Origin: Caldilineaceae bacterium
Lineage (GTDB): Bacteria > Chloroflexota > Anaerolineae > Caldilineales > Caldilineaceae
NCBI GenBank assembly: GCA_019637645.1
Contig: JAHBVH010000086.1
Location: 1-35,581 of the forward strand
Length of the DNA stretch: 35,581 nt
Direction: 5' to 3'
Both the position numbers and the translations under genes were made by a program. Of this stretch, positions 9,411 through 16,811 are shown in pieces; within the stretch, counting starts at the first letter, position 1, and each line of letters opens with the position of its first letter. The notes below the pieces were generated by a model, which saw nothing but the letters and a program-made list of their open reading frames with translations, had not been told where the DNA came from and ran no database searches.

Positions 9411-10415
9411 TCAGGGGTGGTGGGTGATCCACGCCCATTTCTCCCCAAGCTTGATCTGTTCAGCTATCAAGAAAGGGCGCTTTTCTTTTACGCGGACGCC
9501 CCAGAGTCCATAATGATCATTCCCACTGGCCGTGGATTTACCTAGGGGTGTCACCCAGAGTAAAAGATCACCGGTTGGTGACCAAGCCTGATCAAAGACC
9601 GCCCAATGGATGGATTCCTTTTCGTCCAGCGTTGTTACGGTGCCTGTCTGCAGGTCTAGTAGTAGGAATTTGTTGTTTGATTGTTCAATTGAGCCATCAT
9701 AGTCCACTGCTGCAAAGCGCCCGTCTGGTGACAAAATGGCATTACAATAGATGCCAATGTTCGTTTGTCGCTGAAGCTTCATCGTCAGTTCTGCCGTTTT
9801 GGGGTCGTAGCGCCAACAGGGCCGGGTGGCTGGATCCTGGATAAAGGTTGGGGTCCGGTCGCCGGTTTGAAGATCGACACTGCTCAAATCCCACAGGGGG
9901 CGCGCAAAAGCAATTTTATAGGTAGCGACATGCCGCTCGTCGATCCAGCCACTAATCTGTTCATAATGGTCATCCGTTTGGCTGAGGCGACGTGGTGATC
10001 CTGTCCCGTCACTGCGTACCGCCCACAGCGCGCCGCCGGTGGGTCCGGCACCAGTCCCAAAGGCCGAAATATCATGATAGAGCAGGTACTGTTCGTCTGG
10101 TGACCACTGGGGCCAGGCGAGATGATGGGGGCCTTGGGCTAATAAAGTGAGCTCACGAGTGGGCAGATCATAGCGGTATAAGCCAATCTGACCGGTATGG
10201 CCGGAAACGAGAATGACTCGTTGACTATCCTCTGACCAGAGCGGCTCACTTTCAAAGAGGGCGCGATCCAGGTCCCAGGTATCCTCCATCCAGTTATACT
10301 GTTCTGGGAGGAGAGCATCAAATACTACCCGTTTTTCCCCTGTCCATAGATTGAGCAAGGTGATGCGACCACTTTTGGTGTAGATCGTAGACATAGAGCG
10401 CTTGAAGTGGCGCAA
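9411..10415 (-). CDS. Beta-propeller (TolB/WD40-like) protein, probable 3' half of a frameshifted gene
   Basis: Up to 334 residues made of repeating propeller blades: WSEDSQRVILVSGHTGQIGLYRYDL, WSPDEQYLLYHD, LSPDGRFAAVDYDG and WSPTGDLLLWV. No signal peptide. The first ~100 bases overlap, in another frame, the end of the upstream lipoprotein gene. Shifting frame near 10390-10394 joins the upstream ...LYVYDL directly to TKSGRITLLNLWTGEK here, matching VVYDLTTGERLTVV in the paralogue that ends at 13007. The likely reading is therefore one longer gene broken by a one-base insertion, or a hybrid of two propeller genes. If translated alone, ATG 10394 is an alternative start. No enzymatic role is suggested. 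Confidence 0.6.
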   Translation of the reverse strand: MRHFKRSMSTIYTKSGRITLLNLWTGEKRVVFDALLPEQYNWMEDTWDLDRALFESEPLWSEDSQRVILVSGHTGQIGLYRYDLPTRELTLLAQGPHHLAWPQWSPDEQYLLYHDISAFGTGAGPTGGALWAVRSDGTGSPRRLSQTDDHYEQISGWIDERHVATYKIAFARPLWDLSSVDLQTGDRTPTFIQDPATRPCWRYDPKTAELTMKLQRQTNIGIYCNAILSPDGRFAAVDYDGSIEQSNNKFLLLDLQTGTVTTLDEKESIHWAVFDQAWSPTGDLLLWVTPLGKSTASGNDHYGLWGVRVKEKRPFLIAEQIKLGEKWAWITHHP

Positions 10416-11412
10416 TAGGCTTCCAATAGAGCCAGCGATCTTCCACTACATAGGCTGTATCATAGCCTAATGGAACAACTTGCTTTTCCCCATTTGCTAA
10501 GTTTAGCAGCACAGTGCGTTTTGCAGTCTCAAAGCGGGGCGCATCCTTCCAAGTGACCCAATTTCCCCCAATATGTGGCATGCTACTGTGATCATTATCC
10601 GTCAATTTAGTAAACTGGCCCGTATCTATTTGATAAAGGTAAATATTGTTGCCACCCCCCTCTGCATCAGACAAATCTTGTTCAACGACAATGCGATTAC
10701 CGGACAAACTAGGGAAATGCCACATGTGCGCGTTTTCTGCACAAGTTCGTTCAATTTCTTGATATTGTTCTGCTTGCAAGTCGTACAAAGCTAAAACTGT
10801 ATCCGTACAATTTGCTCTGTCGGTAAATTCAACAAATGTCAATACTACTTGCTCTGCTTGTGCATTAAAGTCTGGCAGAAGAAGTCGATTCATTTTATTT
10901 TCTAAAATAACAATGTCTCTGCCATCTCGAAGGTTATGTGCGCGGAGTACATAAGGTGTACCCTCATTAGGCGATTGTGCATCCAGAAAAATCAGCCAGT
11001 TGCTCGCACGAATAAGCGGAAGTACCGTTAAATTTCCCTTGTCAAATTGTGTACTGACAATCGTTTCTGTCTCTCCATTCCTTAGCTGCCGACGAAAGAT
11101 ATGACCAGGGTCGCCATCTGTTGTCCAGTAGATATGTGTTTTATCTGAAGCAATAGAGCCCACGGTTGGAAGTTCTACTTGCGTTGTCTTCACTGCCAAT
11201 TGTGAAATGAAGGGTTGGAGCGTAATCTCAACCGGCGGTCGCGCTTCGTTAATTGGTAATGTTATGGTCAATGGTGTTGATGACAACTGATTTGCGGGTG
11301 ATTCAGGTAAAGAATAATTCTCTTTTGGCGTACTTTGGGGTAGATTCTGTGAGCATGAACAAAAAAGAAAAGTGCTAAGCAAAATTAGGGGAATGGCAGT
11401 GTTTTTCAACAA
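10318..11412 (-). CDS. Beta-propeller lipoprotein, copy 1 (probably frameshifted at its 3' end)
   Basis: The 364-residue product has a lipoprotein-type signal peptide (MLKNTAIPLILLSTFLFCSC) and then a Ser/Pro/Thr-rich linker. Propeller-like repeats follow: HIYWTTDGDPG, NWLIFLDAQ, NNIYLYQIDTGQFTKLT, NWVTWKDAP, LLNLANGEKQVVPLG and DRWLYWKPI. It is clearly paralogous to the lipoprotein at 13007-14242 (compare NRWLYWDDLG, LLNLHTGERQEIP). The last ~25 residues after YVYDL (HQKWSHHLAQSMDRGKTGSI) look unnatural and arise from the frame change described for the downstream half. It lies 111 nt after the broken C39-like gene on the same strand. A surface-exposed role is inferred from the lipobox. Confidence 0.7.
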   Translation of the reverse strand: MLKNTAIPLILLSTFLFCSCSQNLPQSTPKENYSLPESPANQLSSTPLTITLPINEARPPVEITLQPFISQLAVKTTQVELPTVGSIASDKTHIYWTTDGDPGHIFRRQLRNGETETIVSTQFDKGNLTVLPLIRASNWLIFLDAQSPNEGTPYVLRAHNLRDGRDIVILENKMNRLLLPDFNAQAEQVVLTFVEFTDRANCTDTVLALYDLQAEQYQEIERTCAENAHMWHFPSLSGNRIVVEQDLSDAEGGGNNIYLYQIDTGQFTKLTDNDHSSMPHIGGNWVTWKDAPRFETAKRTVLLNLANGEKQVVPLGYDTAYVVEDRWLYWKPIAPLQALYVYDLHQKWSHHLAQSMDRGKTGSI

Positions 11413-11523
11413 GATGAGTAGCTCCTTGCGAATTCAAACATGATGGCGACTCCGGCGTTACTAGTCTTTGTAAGTGGTAGTAAAGCCGGAGCTGCCATAA
11501 CGTGCTAGTGACGTTACTTCAAC

Positions 11524-12404
11524 TTACCAACACTGAGCGGAATTGCCCATAACGTAGCCCCAGAAAGCAGTAAGTGAGGCAGTTTGGCGGTATGAGCCAT
11601 AATAGCCAGCAGCCGCACTAGATGTCTCGGTATACTTCACATTGCCATATGTGCCACTCGTCTCCACATAGACATTAGCATAGCCATAAGTAGCAACAAT
11701 GTGATTAGCACGGTGTCCGTTCCAGCCTGGCATTGTATCTGTCCGCAAGCCCGTGACGAACGCATAGCCATTGTCAATATCCTGAAGGAGCCAACTTGTC
11801 ATTGTTGACTGTGATCCAGCAATACCCTACTCATACCAAGTAGTGTTTAATCTAGTATTCAGAACAGGGCAAATTTTGCTCATATATGTGCCCGAAAGTG
11901 GATTAGTACTCTCCTCGGAACCTAATTTATCAACACTTGGTACTGCGCTTGCAGCCAGTTTGGCATCTAATGCCACCTGTGTGGCACCAGGTCCACAGTA
12001 GTTGATGTGAGCCTGATCATTGGGCTCCATCCATGTACCCACAGAAAGTTCTTTACTTCCTTTCAAATAAGCTGCGGATACTTCAGCCTGCACTGGAAAG
12101 TTTTCTTGGAAGTGACGCTGTGCTTCTGCATCCTCCTCTGCAAGTCTCTGTAACTGCTCTGGTGTAAAAACGTAATCTGGGTCCGCTCCGTTACCCAGTT
12201 GAGTGTTTTCATCTGTTGTTTGATTATTTCCTGCACTAATCAGTGGCAGATAAATATGATTAGCTGCAGATGTATCATTTTCCTGAGCTACAGCAACTTG
12301 TGGAAAGAGTAGAAGTAGCATTGTCAACCCAACTAAGAGACGCAAATTCTGTTGAGATGAGAGATAAACTAAAAAATTGTCAGTTTTTTGTTTAGAGATG
12401 TCAT
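11524..12404 (-). pseudogene. C39-like (papain-fold) secreted protein, copy 1, broken
   Basis: Predicted exported C39-like cysteine peptidase. The protein has a hydrophobic signal segment ending FPQVAVAQ, then INYCGPGA (candidate catalytic Cys codon 11995-11997) and NHIVATYGY (candidate His codon 11701-11703), the usual Cys...His order. An in-frame TAG at 11827-11829 splits it; both sides are in the same frame and read smoothly (TWYE*GIAGSQST). At the 5' end GAAAGG plus ATG 12404 align with the same elements of copy 2, but this ATG enters a stop within T6 at 12371-12376; one extra T would join it to the main frame (IFLVYLSSQQ). Upstream non-ATG in-frame starts reach 12459. So two lesions are seen. 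Homopolymer sequencing error could explain the second but not the TAG. Confidence 0.65.
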
Positions 12405-12736
12405 TCTTTAGGGAACCTTTCGCATAATAGCATGTAAAGAATAAAGTTATACATGTCAAACACCTGATCTATAAGGCGGTGGAGCTCGTACGCTGTACCA
12501 AATTTGTCGTAACCAGAACCACATAGGGCAAAGGGTAAGGAATATCATAATTTGTTAGTCAATTCTATCCACGCGGCTAGCTGGCGATGCTTTCTTGTCC
12601 GCGGAAGCCACGACCGTCCGCCGGTTTTGTCAAAAGTTGGCCCTCATCGTTGTCGTTATTTATGTTTTCCTTTGTTTGCTAATGCTGCATGGCGTTGTAC
12701 GATAAGCAACGCTTTTTCTCCGATTCTAGCCGTCGA
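12405..12736. other. Divergent intergenic region of module copy 1
   Basis: No gene is visible. The minus strand carries TTGACA at 12459-12454 with the weak TACATG 17 nt downstream, a possible promoter for the C39-like gene. The region is AT-rich near the gene and less so towards the SARP stub. Confidence 0.3.
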
Positions 12737-12758
12737 TTACCTCACGGTTACCTCACGG
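12737..12758 (+). promoter_or_regulatory. Two abutting 11-bp direct repeats, candidate SARP-type operator (copy 1)
   Basis: TTACCTCACGG occurs twice with no gap (12737-12747, 12748-12758). An 11-bp period places both copies on the same helix face and is the spacing known for SARP-family binding sites. The pair ends 55 bp before the regulator stub ATG; the same arrangement recurs at 15354-15375 with identical distance to the ATG. Confidence 0.55.
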
Positions 12759-12813
12759 CGGCGTGGGTAGGTGATCTAGCGAATGGGTGCTAGCGCCATA
12801 GAAAGTCTCCCCT

Positions 12814-13012
12814 ATGTTGCAACTTTCCTTCTTGGGTACACCGGCGCTCTACTGGGCCGGTCAACCTCTGACAGCTTTACAACGTTCGCCCATCTGCCTA
12901 AAATTGTGGACATTTCTAGTTATTCACCGTCAACAAGCCCATTCACGTGACCGCTTAACCACACTTTTCTGGCCCGAACTCGGTGCCAACCGAGCTCATC
13001 GTATCCTCACGG
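12814..13012 (+). pseudogene. SARP/AfsR-type regulator, N-terminal stub (copy 1)
   Basis: The frame starts MLQLSFLGTPALYWAGQPL and runs through a winged-helix pattern (LKLWTFLVIHRQQAHSRDRLTTLFWPELGANRAHRIL) typical of the OmpR-like DNA-binding domain of SARP/BTAD activators. Homology ends where the tail of the convergent propeller gene begins (13007), so the rest of the domain and all BTAD, ATPase or TPR parts are missing. A few unrelated codons continue to 13065. The break coincides with the edge of the second module copy and marks the duplication or deletion junction. Not expected to be functional. Confidence 0.7.
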
Positions 13013-14242
13013 TTGCATGGCGGTCAGTAGTTGTTGGATATCCGCGCCGGTACGCCACTGGATGACGACCTCGCGTTGATCGGGCTGCCGGGGATTGACA
13101 TAGTCTGTAGCCCACACGATAGCGTAGTCGGTGATGCGCCAGGCCGTGGTGGAGGTGTCGGGTTGCATGGTGGTGACCACGGTAAGCCGTTCGCCGGTGG
13201 TTAGGTCATAGACGACATGTTCGTTGCCCCCCAGGTCATCCCAGTACAGCCAGCGGTTGGCGGCAATAAATGGTTCGTCGGCATAGAAAGAGGTGGGAAT
13301 TTCCTGCCGCTCGCCTGTGTGTAGGTTAAGGAGCCTGGTGTTGCTGCCAGGGTCACTGGCATCCACCATGATTTTCCAGGCGACCCAATCCTCACTGAGG
13401 GCTGGGAAACTGCCATTTTGTTCCCCGGTGAGGGACGTCGCTTGACCGGTCATCAAATCAAACAAATAAACCCGTTCCCCTGCGCCTTGGGCATCGGGCA
13501 GCATTTGGTCAACGACAACATGGGTGCTCGAGATACCAATGGGTGCGTTGGCGTTCCACAGGTAATTGTCATCAATACAGGCGCGATCCAGTTGGCGTTG
13601 TTCGCCAGTGGCAAGATTGTGGATGGTAATGACGGTCTCGCCGCCGAGACAACTGCTGTCTTGACTTTTCGCCAATAAGGTCCACACCACCCAATCCCCC
13701 GCCACATTGAAGGCGGGCGGGGGTAACTCCTCAGCGTCACTAAGCGCAAGTTGTTGTTCGCTGCCTGTTTGAAGATTCAAGGCACGTAGACGGAATGGGG
13801 TCGATAAGGTTTGGCGTGCCACGTCAACAAAGACCAGCCAGTTCTCGGTGCGCAGGGGGCGAATCATGGATAAGCTGCCATTTGGGTAATGGGTCGTTGC
13901 CACGGTTTCGATTGTACCACCTGGGAAGGGATAGCGGTAGACGGCGCTATTCAGGCCATTGGTCCAGTAGACAGCTTCCTCATCGGCGATAAGCCAGTCC
14001 ACAGCATCGGTGCCTTCTAGCCGAAGCTGTCCCGTGTGCATCTGAGGAGGCGATAGCGTGGGTTGGTCGCCCCTGCTCCTTGTCGCAATGGCCGTCGGTT
14101 GGGTGATGCGCTGCATTTGACTGGCGGTGCTGGTTGGTTGGTAAGTTGGTGATGCGTTGCTTAGAACTGTTTTCGTTGCTGGGGAGCAAGCTGCCAACAG
14201 CAGTACACAACTCAAGCCGGTTATGCAAATAAACTTTTTCAT
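13007..14242 (-). CDS. Beta-propeller lipoprotein, copy 2
   Basis: The 411-residue lipoprotein has a clear signal peptide and lipobox (VLLLAAC, Cys at residue 19), then a low-complexity Thr/Ser/Pro linker to about residue 70. A propeller-like domain follows with blades such as AVYWTNGLN, NWLVFVDVA, RVYLFDLMTGQATSLTG, DWVAWKIMV, LLNLHTGERQEIP and NRWLYWDDLG. It is the intact paralogue of the gene at 10318. Its ATG overlaps the stop of the upstream C39-like gene (ATGA), and AAAGG lies 6 nt upstream, so the two are translationally coupled. Likely cell-surface anchored; ligand unknown. Its 3' end converges on, and overlaps by a few bases, the SARP stub. Confidence 0.75.
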   Translation of the reverse strand: MKKFICITGLSCVLLLAACSPATKTVLSNASPTYQPTSTASQMQRITQPTAIATRSRGDQPTLSPPQMHTGQLRLEGTDAVDWLIADEEAVYWTNGLNSAVYRYPFPGGTIETVATTHYPNGSLSMIRPLRTENWLVFVDVARQTLSTPFRLRALNLQTGSEQQLALSDAEELPPPAFNVAGDWVVWTLLAKSQDSSCLGGETVITIHNLATGEQRQLDRACIDDNYLWNANAPIGISSTHVVVDQMLPDAQGAGERVYLFDLMTGQATSLTGEQNGSFPALSEDWVAWKIMVDASDPGSNTRLLNLHTGERQEIPTSFYADEPFIAANRWLYWDDLGGNEHVVYDLTTGERLTVVTTMQPDTSTTAWRITDYAIVWATDYVNPRQPDQREVVIQWRTGADIQQLLTAMQP

Positions 14243-15114
14243 CGTATGCCTTTTCCTCCGCGAAGAGAGTCGAATAATGCCATCGAATGGTCAACCGTAT
14301 CGGTGGAAACGGTGAACATGATTCTATTGGGCACCCAATAAGTCTCTGCACGGCGTTGACCAACATACCAACGATACAAGTAGCTACACATGCCCACATC
14401 GGTTGTGCCCCAAGCTGGGTTAAAGCCTGTATTGCTAGTCAATTGATTAATCTTGGCCGCGACATGTTCCATATCGGGTAACCAATCCGATGGCGCCTGG
14501 GCGTCAACCGCAACACGCAAAGCGCCTGGCCCACAATAATTGACATGCGCTCCATCGTTTACCTCCTTGGTGGTAGTAATATTGCCAATCGACGCACTGG
14601 TGCGCACAATCGCCGTTGTTGCCTGTAGCCCGGCGGCCACAACACGGTCATTCACCGCTTGGGCAAAGGTGCGCACATAAGCTTCAGCGTCGGCGTGGGC
14701 CGCGGCGATGGCCGCCTCTTCTTCTGGCGTCAAGGTATGGCCCGGCGGGGCAATTGCCGGCCAGGGCATCGCCGCGTTGGTGCTTGCTACTGCGACCGTT
14801 GCCGGTGTCCCACTAGTGACCAAAGGCAGAAAAAGTTGGTGATTCAACGCAAGATATTGAATGACCATGTAGGGCTCGGTGCGGCTGTCGATGGTGCCGT
14901 TGGCTGCATCCTCGGCTTCCATTTGCGCAATGAGGTCAATCCCTGACACGGCATTGGCCTCAGCCTCCACGATGGGCTGATCGATCACCTGCTGGGCGAT
15001 GGCTCCTTGTGGCACAAGCAGTAGTAAGATAATCAGGCCCGCGCCGCGCGTAAGGCGTTGCCGTAGCCATTGCCCAGGCGCAGCATGGCTTATGGGGATG
15101 GGTAACAGGTTCAT
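14239..15114 (-). CDS. C39-like secreted protein, copy 2, C-terminally truncated
   Basis: The 291-residue predicted exported protein has a signal segment (GLIILLLLVPQGAIAQ), a ~130-residue Ala-rich region and VNYCGPGALRVAVDA with the candidate catalytic Cys. Compared with copy 1 it ends early: the product stops at MALFDSLRGGKGIR, about where copy 1 reads TSWLLQDIDNGYAFV, so the segment carrying NHIVATYGY is absent and peptidase activity is doubtful. The last codons double as the ribosome binding site of the lipoprotein gene, suggesting that a deletion fused the gene to its neighbour's leader. The GAAAGG site upstream matches copy 1. No interruption is visible in the frame. Confidence 0.65.
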   Translation of the reverse strand: MNLLPIPISHAAPGQWLRQRLTRGAGLIILLLLVPQGAIAQQVIDQPIVEAEANAVSGIDLIAQMEAEDAANGTIDSRTEPYMVIQYLALNHQLFLPLVTSGTPATVAVASTNAAMPWPAIAPPGHTLTPEEEAAIAAAHADAEAYVRTFAQAVNDRVVAAGLQATTAIVRTSASIGNITTTKEVNDGAHVNYCGPGALRVAVDAQAPSDWLPDMEHVAAKINQLTSNTGFNPAWGTTDVGMCSYLYRWYVGQRRAETYWVPNRIMFTVSTDTVDHSMALFDSLRGGKGIR

Positions 15115-15270
15115 CGGGAGCGATCCTTTCGTGTGGCTAACAACTTTTGCCGAGAACGGACCATTGCGGGTAGCCTTCTTGATGCTCGTTAGCGTTTGCT
15201 TGGGTTATCAACGATTCCATCGTTTCGGTGTGATGTCATCGGTTGACGTTGGTCGGACTTATGCCGTCCC

Positions 15271-15303
15271 AGAGCTGTCAGGTTTTAAAAACCTGACAGC
15301 TCT
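15271..15303. repeat. Dispersed palindrome in the divergent region of module copy 2
   Basis: Perfect 16-bp arms AGAGCTGTCAGGTTTT / AAAACCTGACAGCTCT around one central base. Compared with the copies at 4129 and 7662 the T/A at the seventh position is swapped in both arms, a compensatory change that preserves pairing. It has no counterpart in the matching region of copy 1. Confidence 0.7.
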
Positions 15304-15353
15304 CGCGGTAAAACGCCCTGTCTGTGTACGTGCTAGTTCATTGTAGCCGCCGG

Positions 15354-15375
15354 TTACCTCACAGTTACCTCACGG
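15354..15375 (+). promoter_or_regulatory. Two abutting 11-bp direct repeats, candidate SARP-type operator (copy 2)
   Basis: TTACCTCACAG (15354-15364) directly abuts TTACCTCACGG (15365-15375). From the first base to the regulator-stub ATG is 77 bp, exactly as in copy 1, and the stretch between is highly similar (TAGCGAATG and GCTAGCGCC recur in register). Confidence 0.55.
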
Positions 15376-15430
15376 CGGCGCGGGTGTGTGCGATAGCGAA
15401 TGAGCGCTAGCGCCGTAGATCGTCTCTCCG

Positions 15431-15717
15431 ATGTTGCAACTCTATTGCTTTGGTACACCGGCGCTATGGTTGGCCGGTCAACCACTGGCTGACTTACAAC
15501 GTTCCCGAATTTGTCTGCGCTTGTGGGCTTTTGGGGTGCCGCCATTGCCTTTGCCCAAGCTGGCTTGCAACTTGCTGATCAGATGGGGTTACCAGCGCAA
15601 CGCGCACCTTTCCACCACCAATTGAGGATTACCTGTGAGAGGAATGTGGGGATTTTCAAGCGGCCTTGCACCATTACACCAACAGGGCAAGCGCGCACCG
15701 TAAGAAAGCAGGGTTAA
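15431..15717 (+). pseudogene. SARP/AfsR-type regulator remnant (copy 2) with internal deletion
   Basis: It starts MLQLYCFGTPALWLAGQPLADLQRS and keeps the winged-helix pattern only to about residue 35 (ICLRLWAFG). From about 15536 another frame reads AAIAFAQAGLQLADQMGLPAQRA, which looks like a TPR helix from the far end of a large AfsR-like regulator. The simplest reading is a large internal deletion that joined the extreme N-terminus to a late TPR segment with a frame change, followed by decay. No functional product is expected. Confidence 0.6.
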
Positions 15718-15722
15718 AACCC

Positions 15723-15793
15723 GCGGCTGACAGCGAAAAGCGCCCGCAGGCGCTCAGCCAAAGCGCCTGCGGGCGCTTTTCGCTGTCAGCCGC
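15723..15793. repeat. Perfect 32-bp inverted repeat with 7-nt loop
   Basis: The arms are 15723-15754 and 15762-15793, fully complementary, starting GCGGCTGACAGCG and containing AAAAGCGCCCGCAGGCGCT; the loop is CAGCCAA. No T-run follows outside the stem. It lies between the decayed regulator and the methyltransferase cluster. It may be a structured terminator, a folded-repeat element or the scar of a palindromic mobile element; it does not share the core of the other palindromes. Confidence 0.8.
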
Positions 15794-15937
15794 CGGATTG
15801 ATCCGGGCTGGTCTTGGCCGAAGGTGACGCGGGGAACCACTACCGTATGATACGATCAGTTAGAGGAGGACGCGCGGGCGTATGCACTTGCCCACCAACC
15901 TTATGACGTGGTGGTCGCTAGCCAGCAGATTGGCCTC
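15794..15937. other. Non-coding or decayed stretch
   Basis: One plus-strand frame reads protein-like for about 25 codons (EDARAYALAHQPYDVVVASQQIG, from about 15866) but has no credible start and runs into the next hairpin. It may be the tail of a lost gene. A GAGGAGG at about 15862 precedes no plausible gene. Confidence 0.3.
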
Positions 15938-15983
15938 AGTGAGGTAGTGAGACAGTTACTGTCCACTGTCTCACTACCTCACT
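15938..15983. terminator. Perfect 19-bp hairpin after the methyltransferase gene
   Basis: The arms AGTGAGGTAGTGAGACAGT (15938-15956) and its exact complement (15965-15983) enclose an 8-nt loop. The stem begins 3 bp beyond the methyltransferase stop on the minus strand, as expected for the end of the trmB-to-methyltransferase run. It lacks a long U-tract, so it may mainly protect the 3' end. Confidence 0.6.
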
Positions 15984-15986
15984 CTC

Positions 15987-16751
15987 CTATGCTACTTTCT
16001 GCGCCACGCAGAGAACGCTGACCCCAATCGGTAGGGTGGTGTGTGCAAGGAGGGCCGCTTCCAGCCAGCCGACGCCGTGTAAAAGGGTGTTGGCTGGCTC
16101 GGGGATGGGCTCCATTTCGACTTGGTAGACTTGTTCGTCGGTGGTGAGGTGCGGACTGGCGAGCTCTGGTTGATAGGGGCGCAGTAGGCGCATGCCCGCC
16201 ACCAGAGGAAAGAGGAAGAAGTTGTTATAGCTGAGCCGCTTGGCTTCAAACCCGGCCATGGCTAACTTATGTTCAAGCTCCGGTGCCGTGTAGCGGCGCT
16301 GGTGGGCGTTGATCTCGTCGTTATAGCTCCAAAGCCATTGGAAGGCTGGCACGGTGATCAGTAGCTTGCCGCCCGGCTTGAGTACGCGGCGGCACTCTTC
16401 CAGAACGCCAAATTCATCGGGAATGTGTTCAATCGTATCTAGCAGCGTTACGAGATCAAACGCACTATCGGGAAAAGGTAAATTGTCGCCTGAGCCTTGG
16501 AGCGCCGTCAAGCCGCGCTGGCTGGCGACTGCCAACGGACGTGGATTGGGGTCAAGCCCGATGACGGTGCCATAGTGGGCTAGGTGGTGGGCCATGTTGC
16601 CAGCCCCGCTGCCAATATCCAAAATTGTGCGCGTTTCCCCGGGTTGTCGTGCGCCTAGTTCGGCATCAAGATATTTCTGGATAGCCCGTGTGCGTCCTGC
16701 AAACCACGCGTGACGATCCTCTGCTAAAACGGTTAAAACCGGCGTTGACAT
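15987..16751 (-). CDS. Class I SAM-dependent methyltransferase (Methyltransf_11-like)
   Basis: Predicted small-molecule methyltransferase of 254 residues. The SAM-binding motif I is [10 protein letters not shown] (from about residue 43), the acidic motif II is VIGLDPNP, and motifs III/IV are [15 protein letters not shown] and [15 protein letters not shown]. The C-terminal part has the usual [20 protein letters not shown] substrate-region pattern. The substrate is unknown. The ATG at 16751 is preferred over ATG 16757 because AAGGA abuts the latter and is 6 nt from the former. It follows the type III-like methyltransferase gene by about 60 nt on the same strand and may share its transcript, but no functional link is evident. 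Confidence 0.85.
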   Translation of the reverse strand: MSTPVLTVLAEDRHAWFAGRTRAIQKYLDAELGARQPGETRTILDIGSGAGNMAHHLAHYGTVIGLDPNPRPLAVASQRGLTALQGSGDNLPFPDSAFDLVTLLDTIEHIPDEFGVLEECRRVLKPGGKLLITVPAFQWLWSYNDEINAHQRRYTAPELEHKLAMAGFEAKRLSYNNFFLFPLVAGMRLLRPYQPELASPHLTTDEQVYQVEMEPIPEPANTLLHGVGWLEAALLAHTTLPIGVSVLCVAQKVA

Positions 16752-16811
16752 AAGCATTCCTTCAACAACTCTCTGTGAGATTCACTGGCCTGGCTGGCTG
16801 GCACGCCGTGC

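Noticed and set aside
11827..11829. Programmed read-through or recoding of the TAG in the C39-like gene
   Set aside because: No stimulatory structure or conserved context is evident, and the neighbouring genes carry other lesions, so decay is simpler.
12405..12459. TTG 12459 as start of the C39-like gene
   Set aside because: TTGACA there looks like a -35 element, and the first ~40 residues lack sense; the GAAAGG...ATG at 12404 aligns with copy 2.
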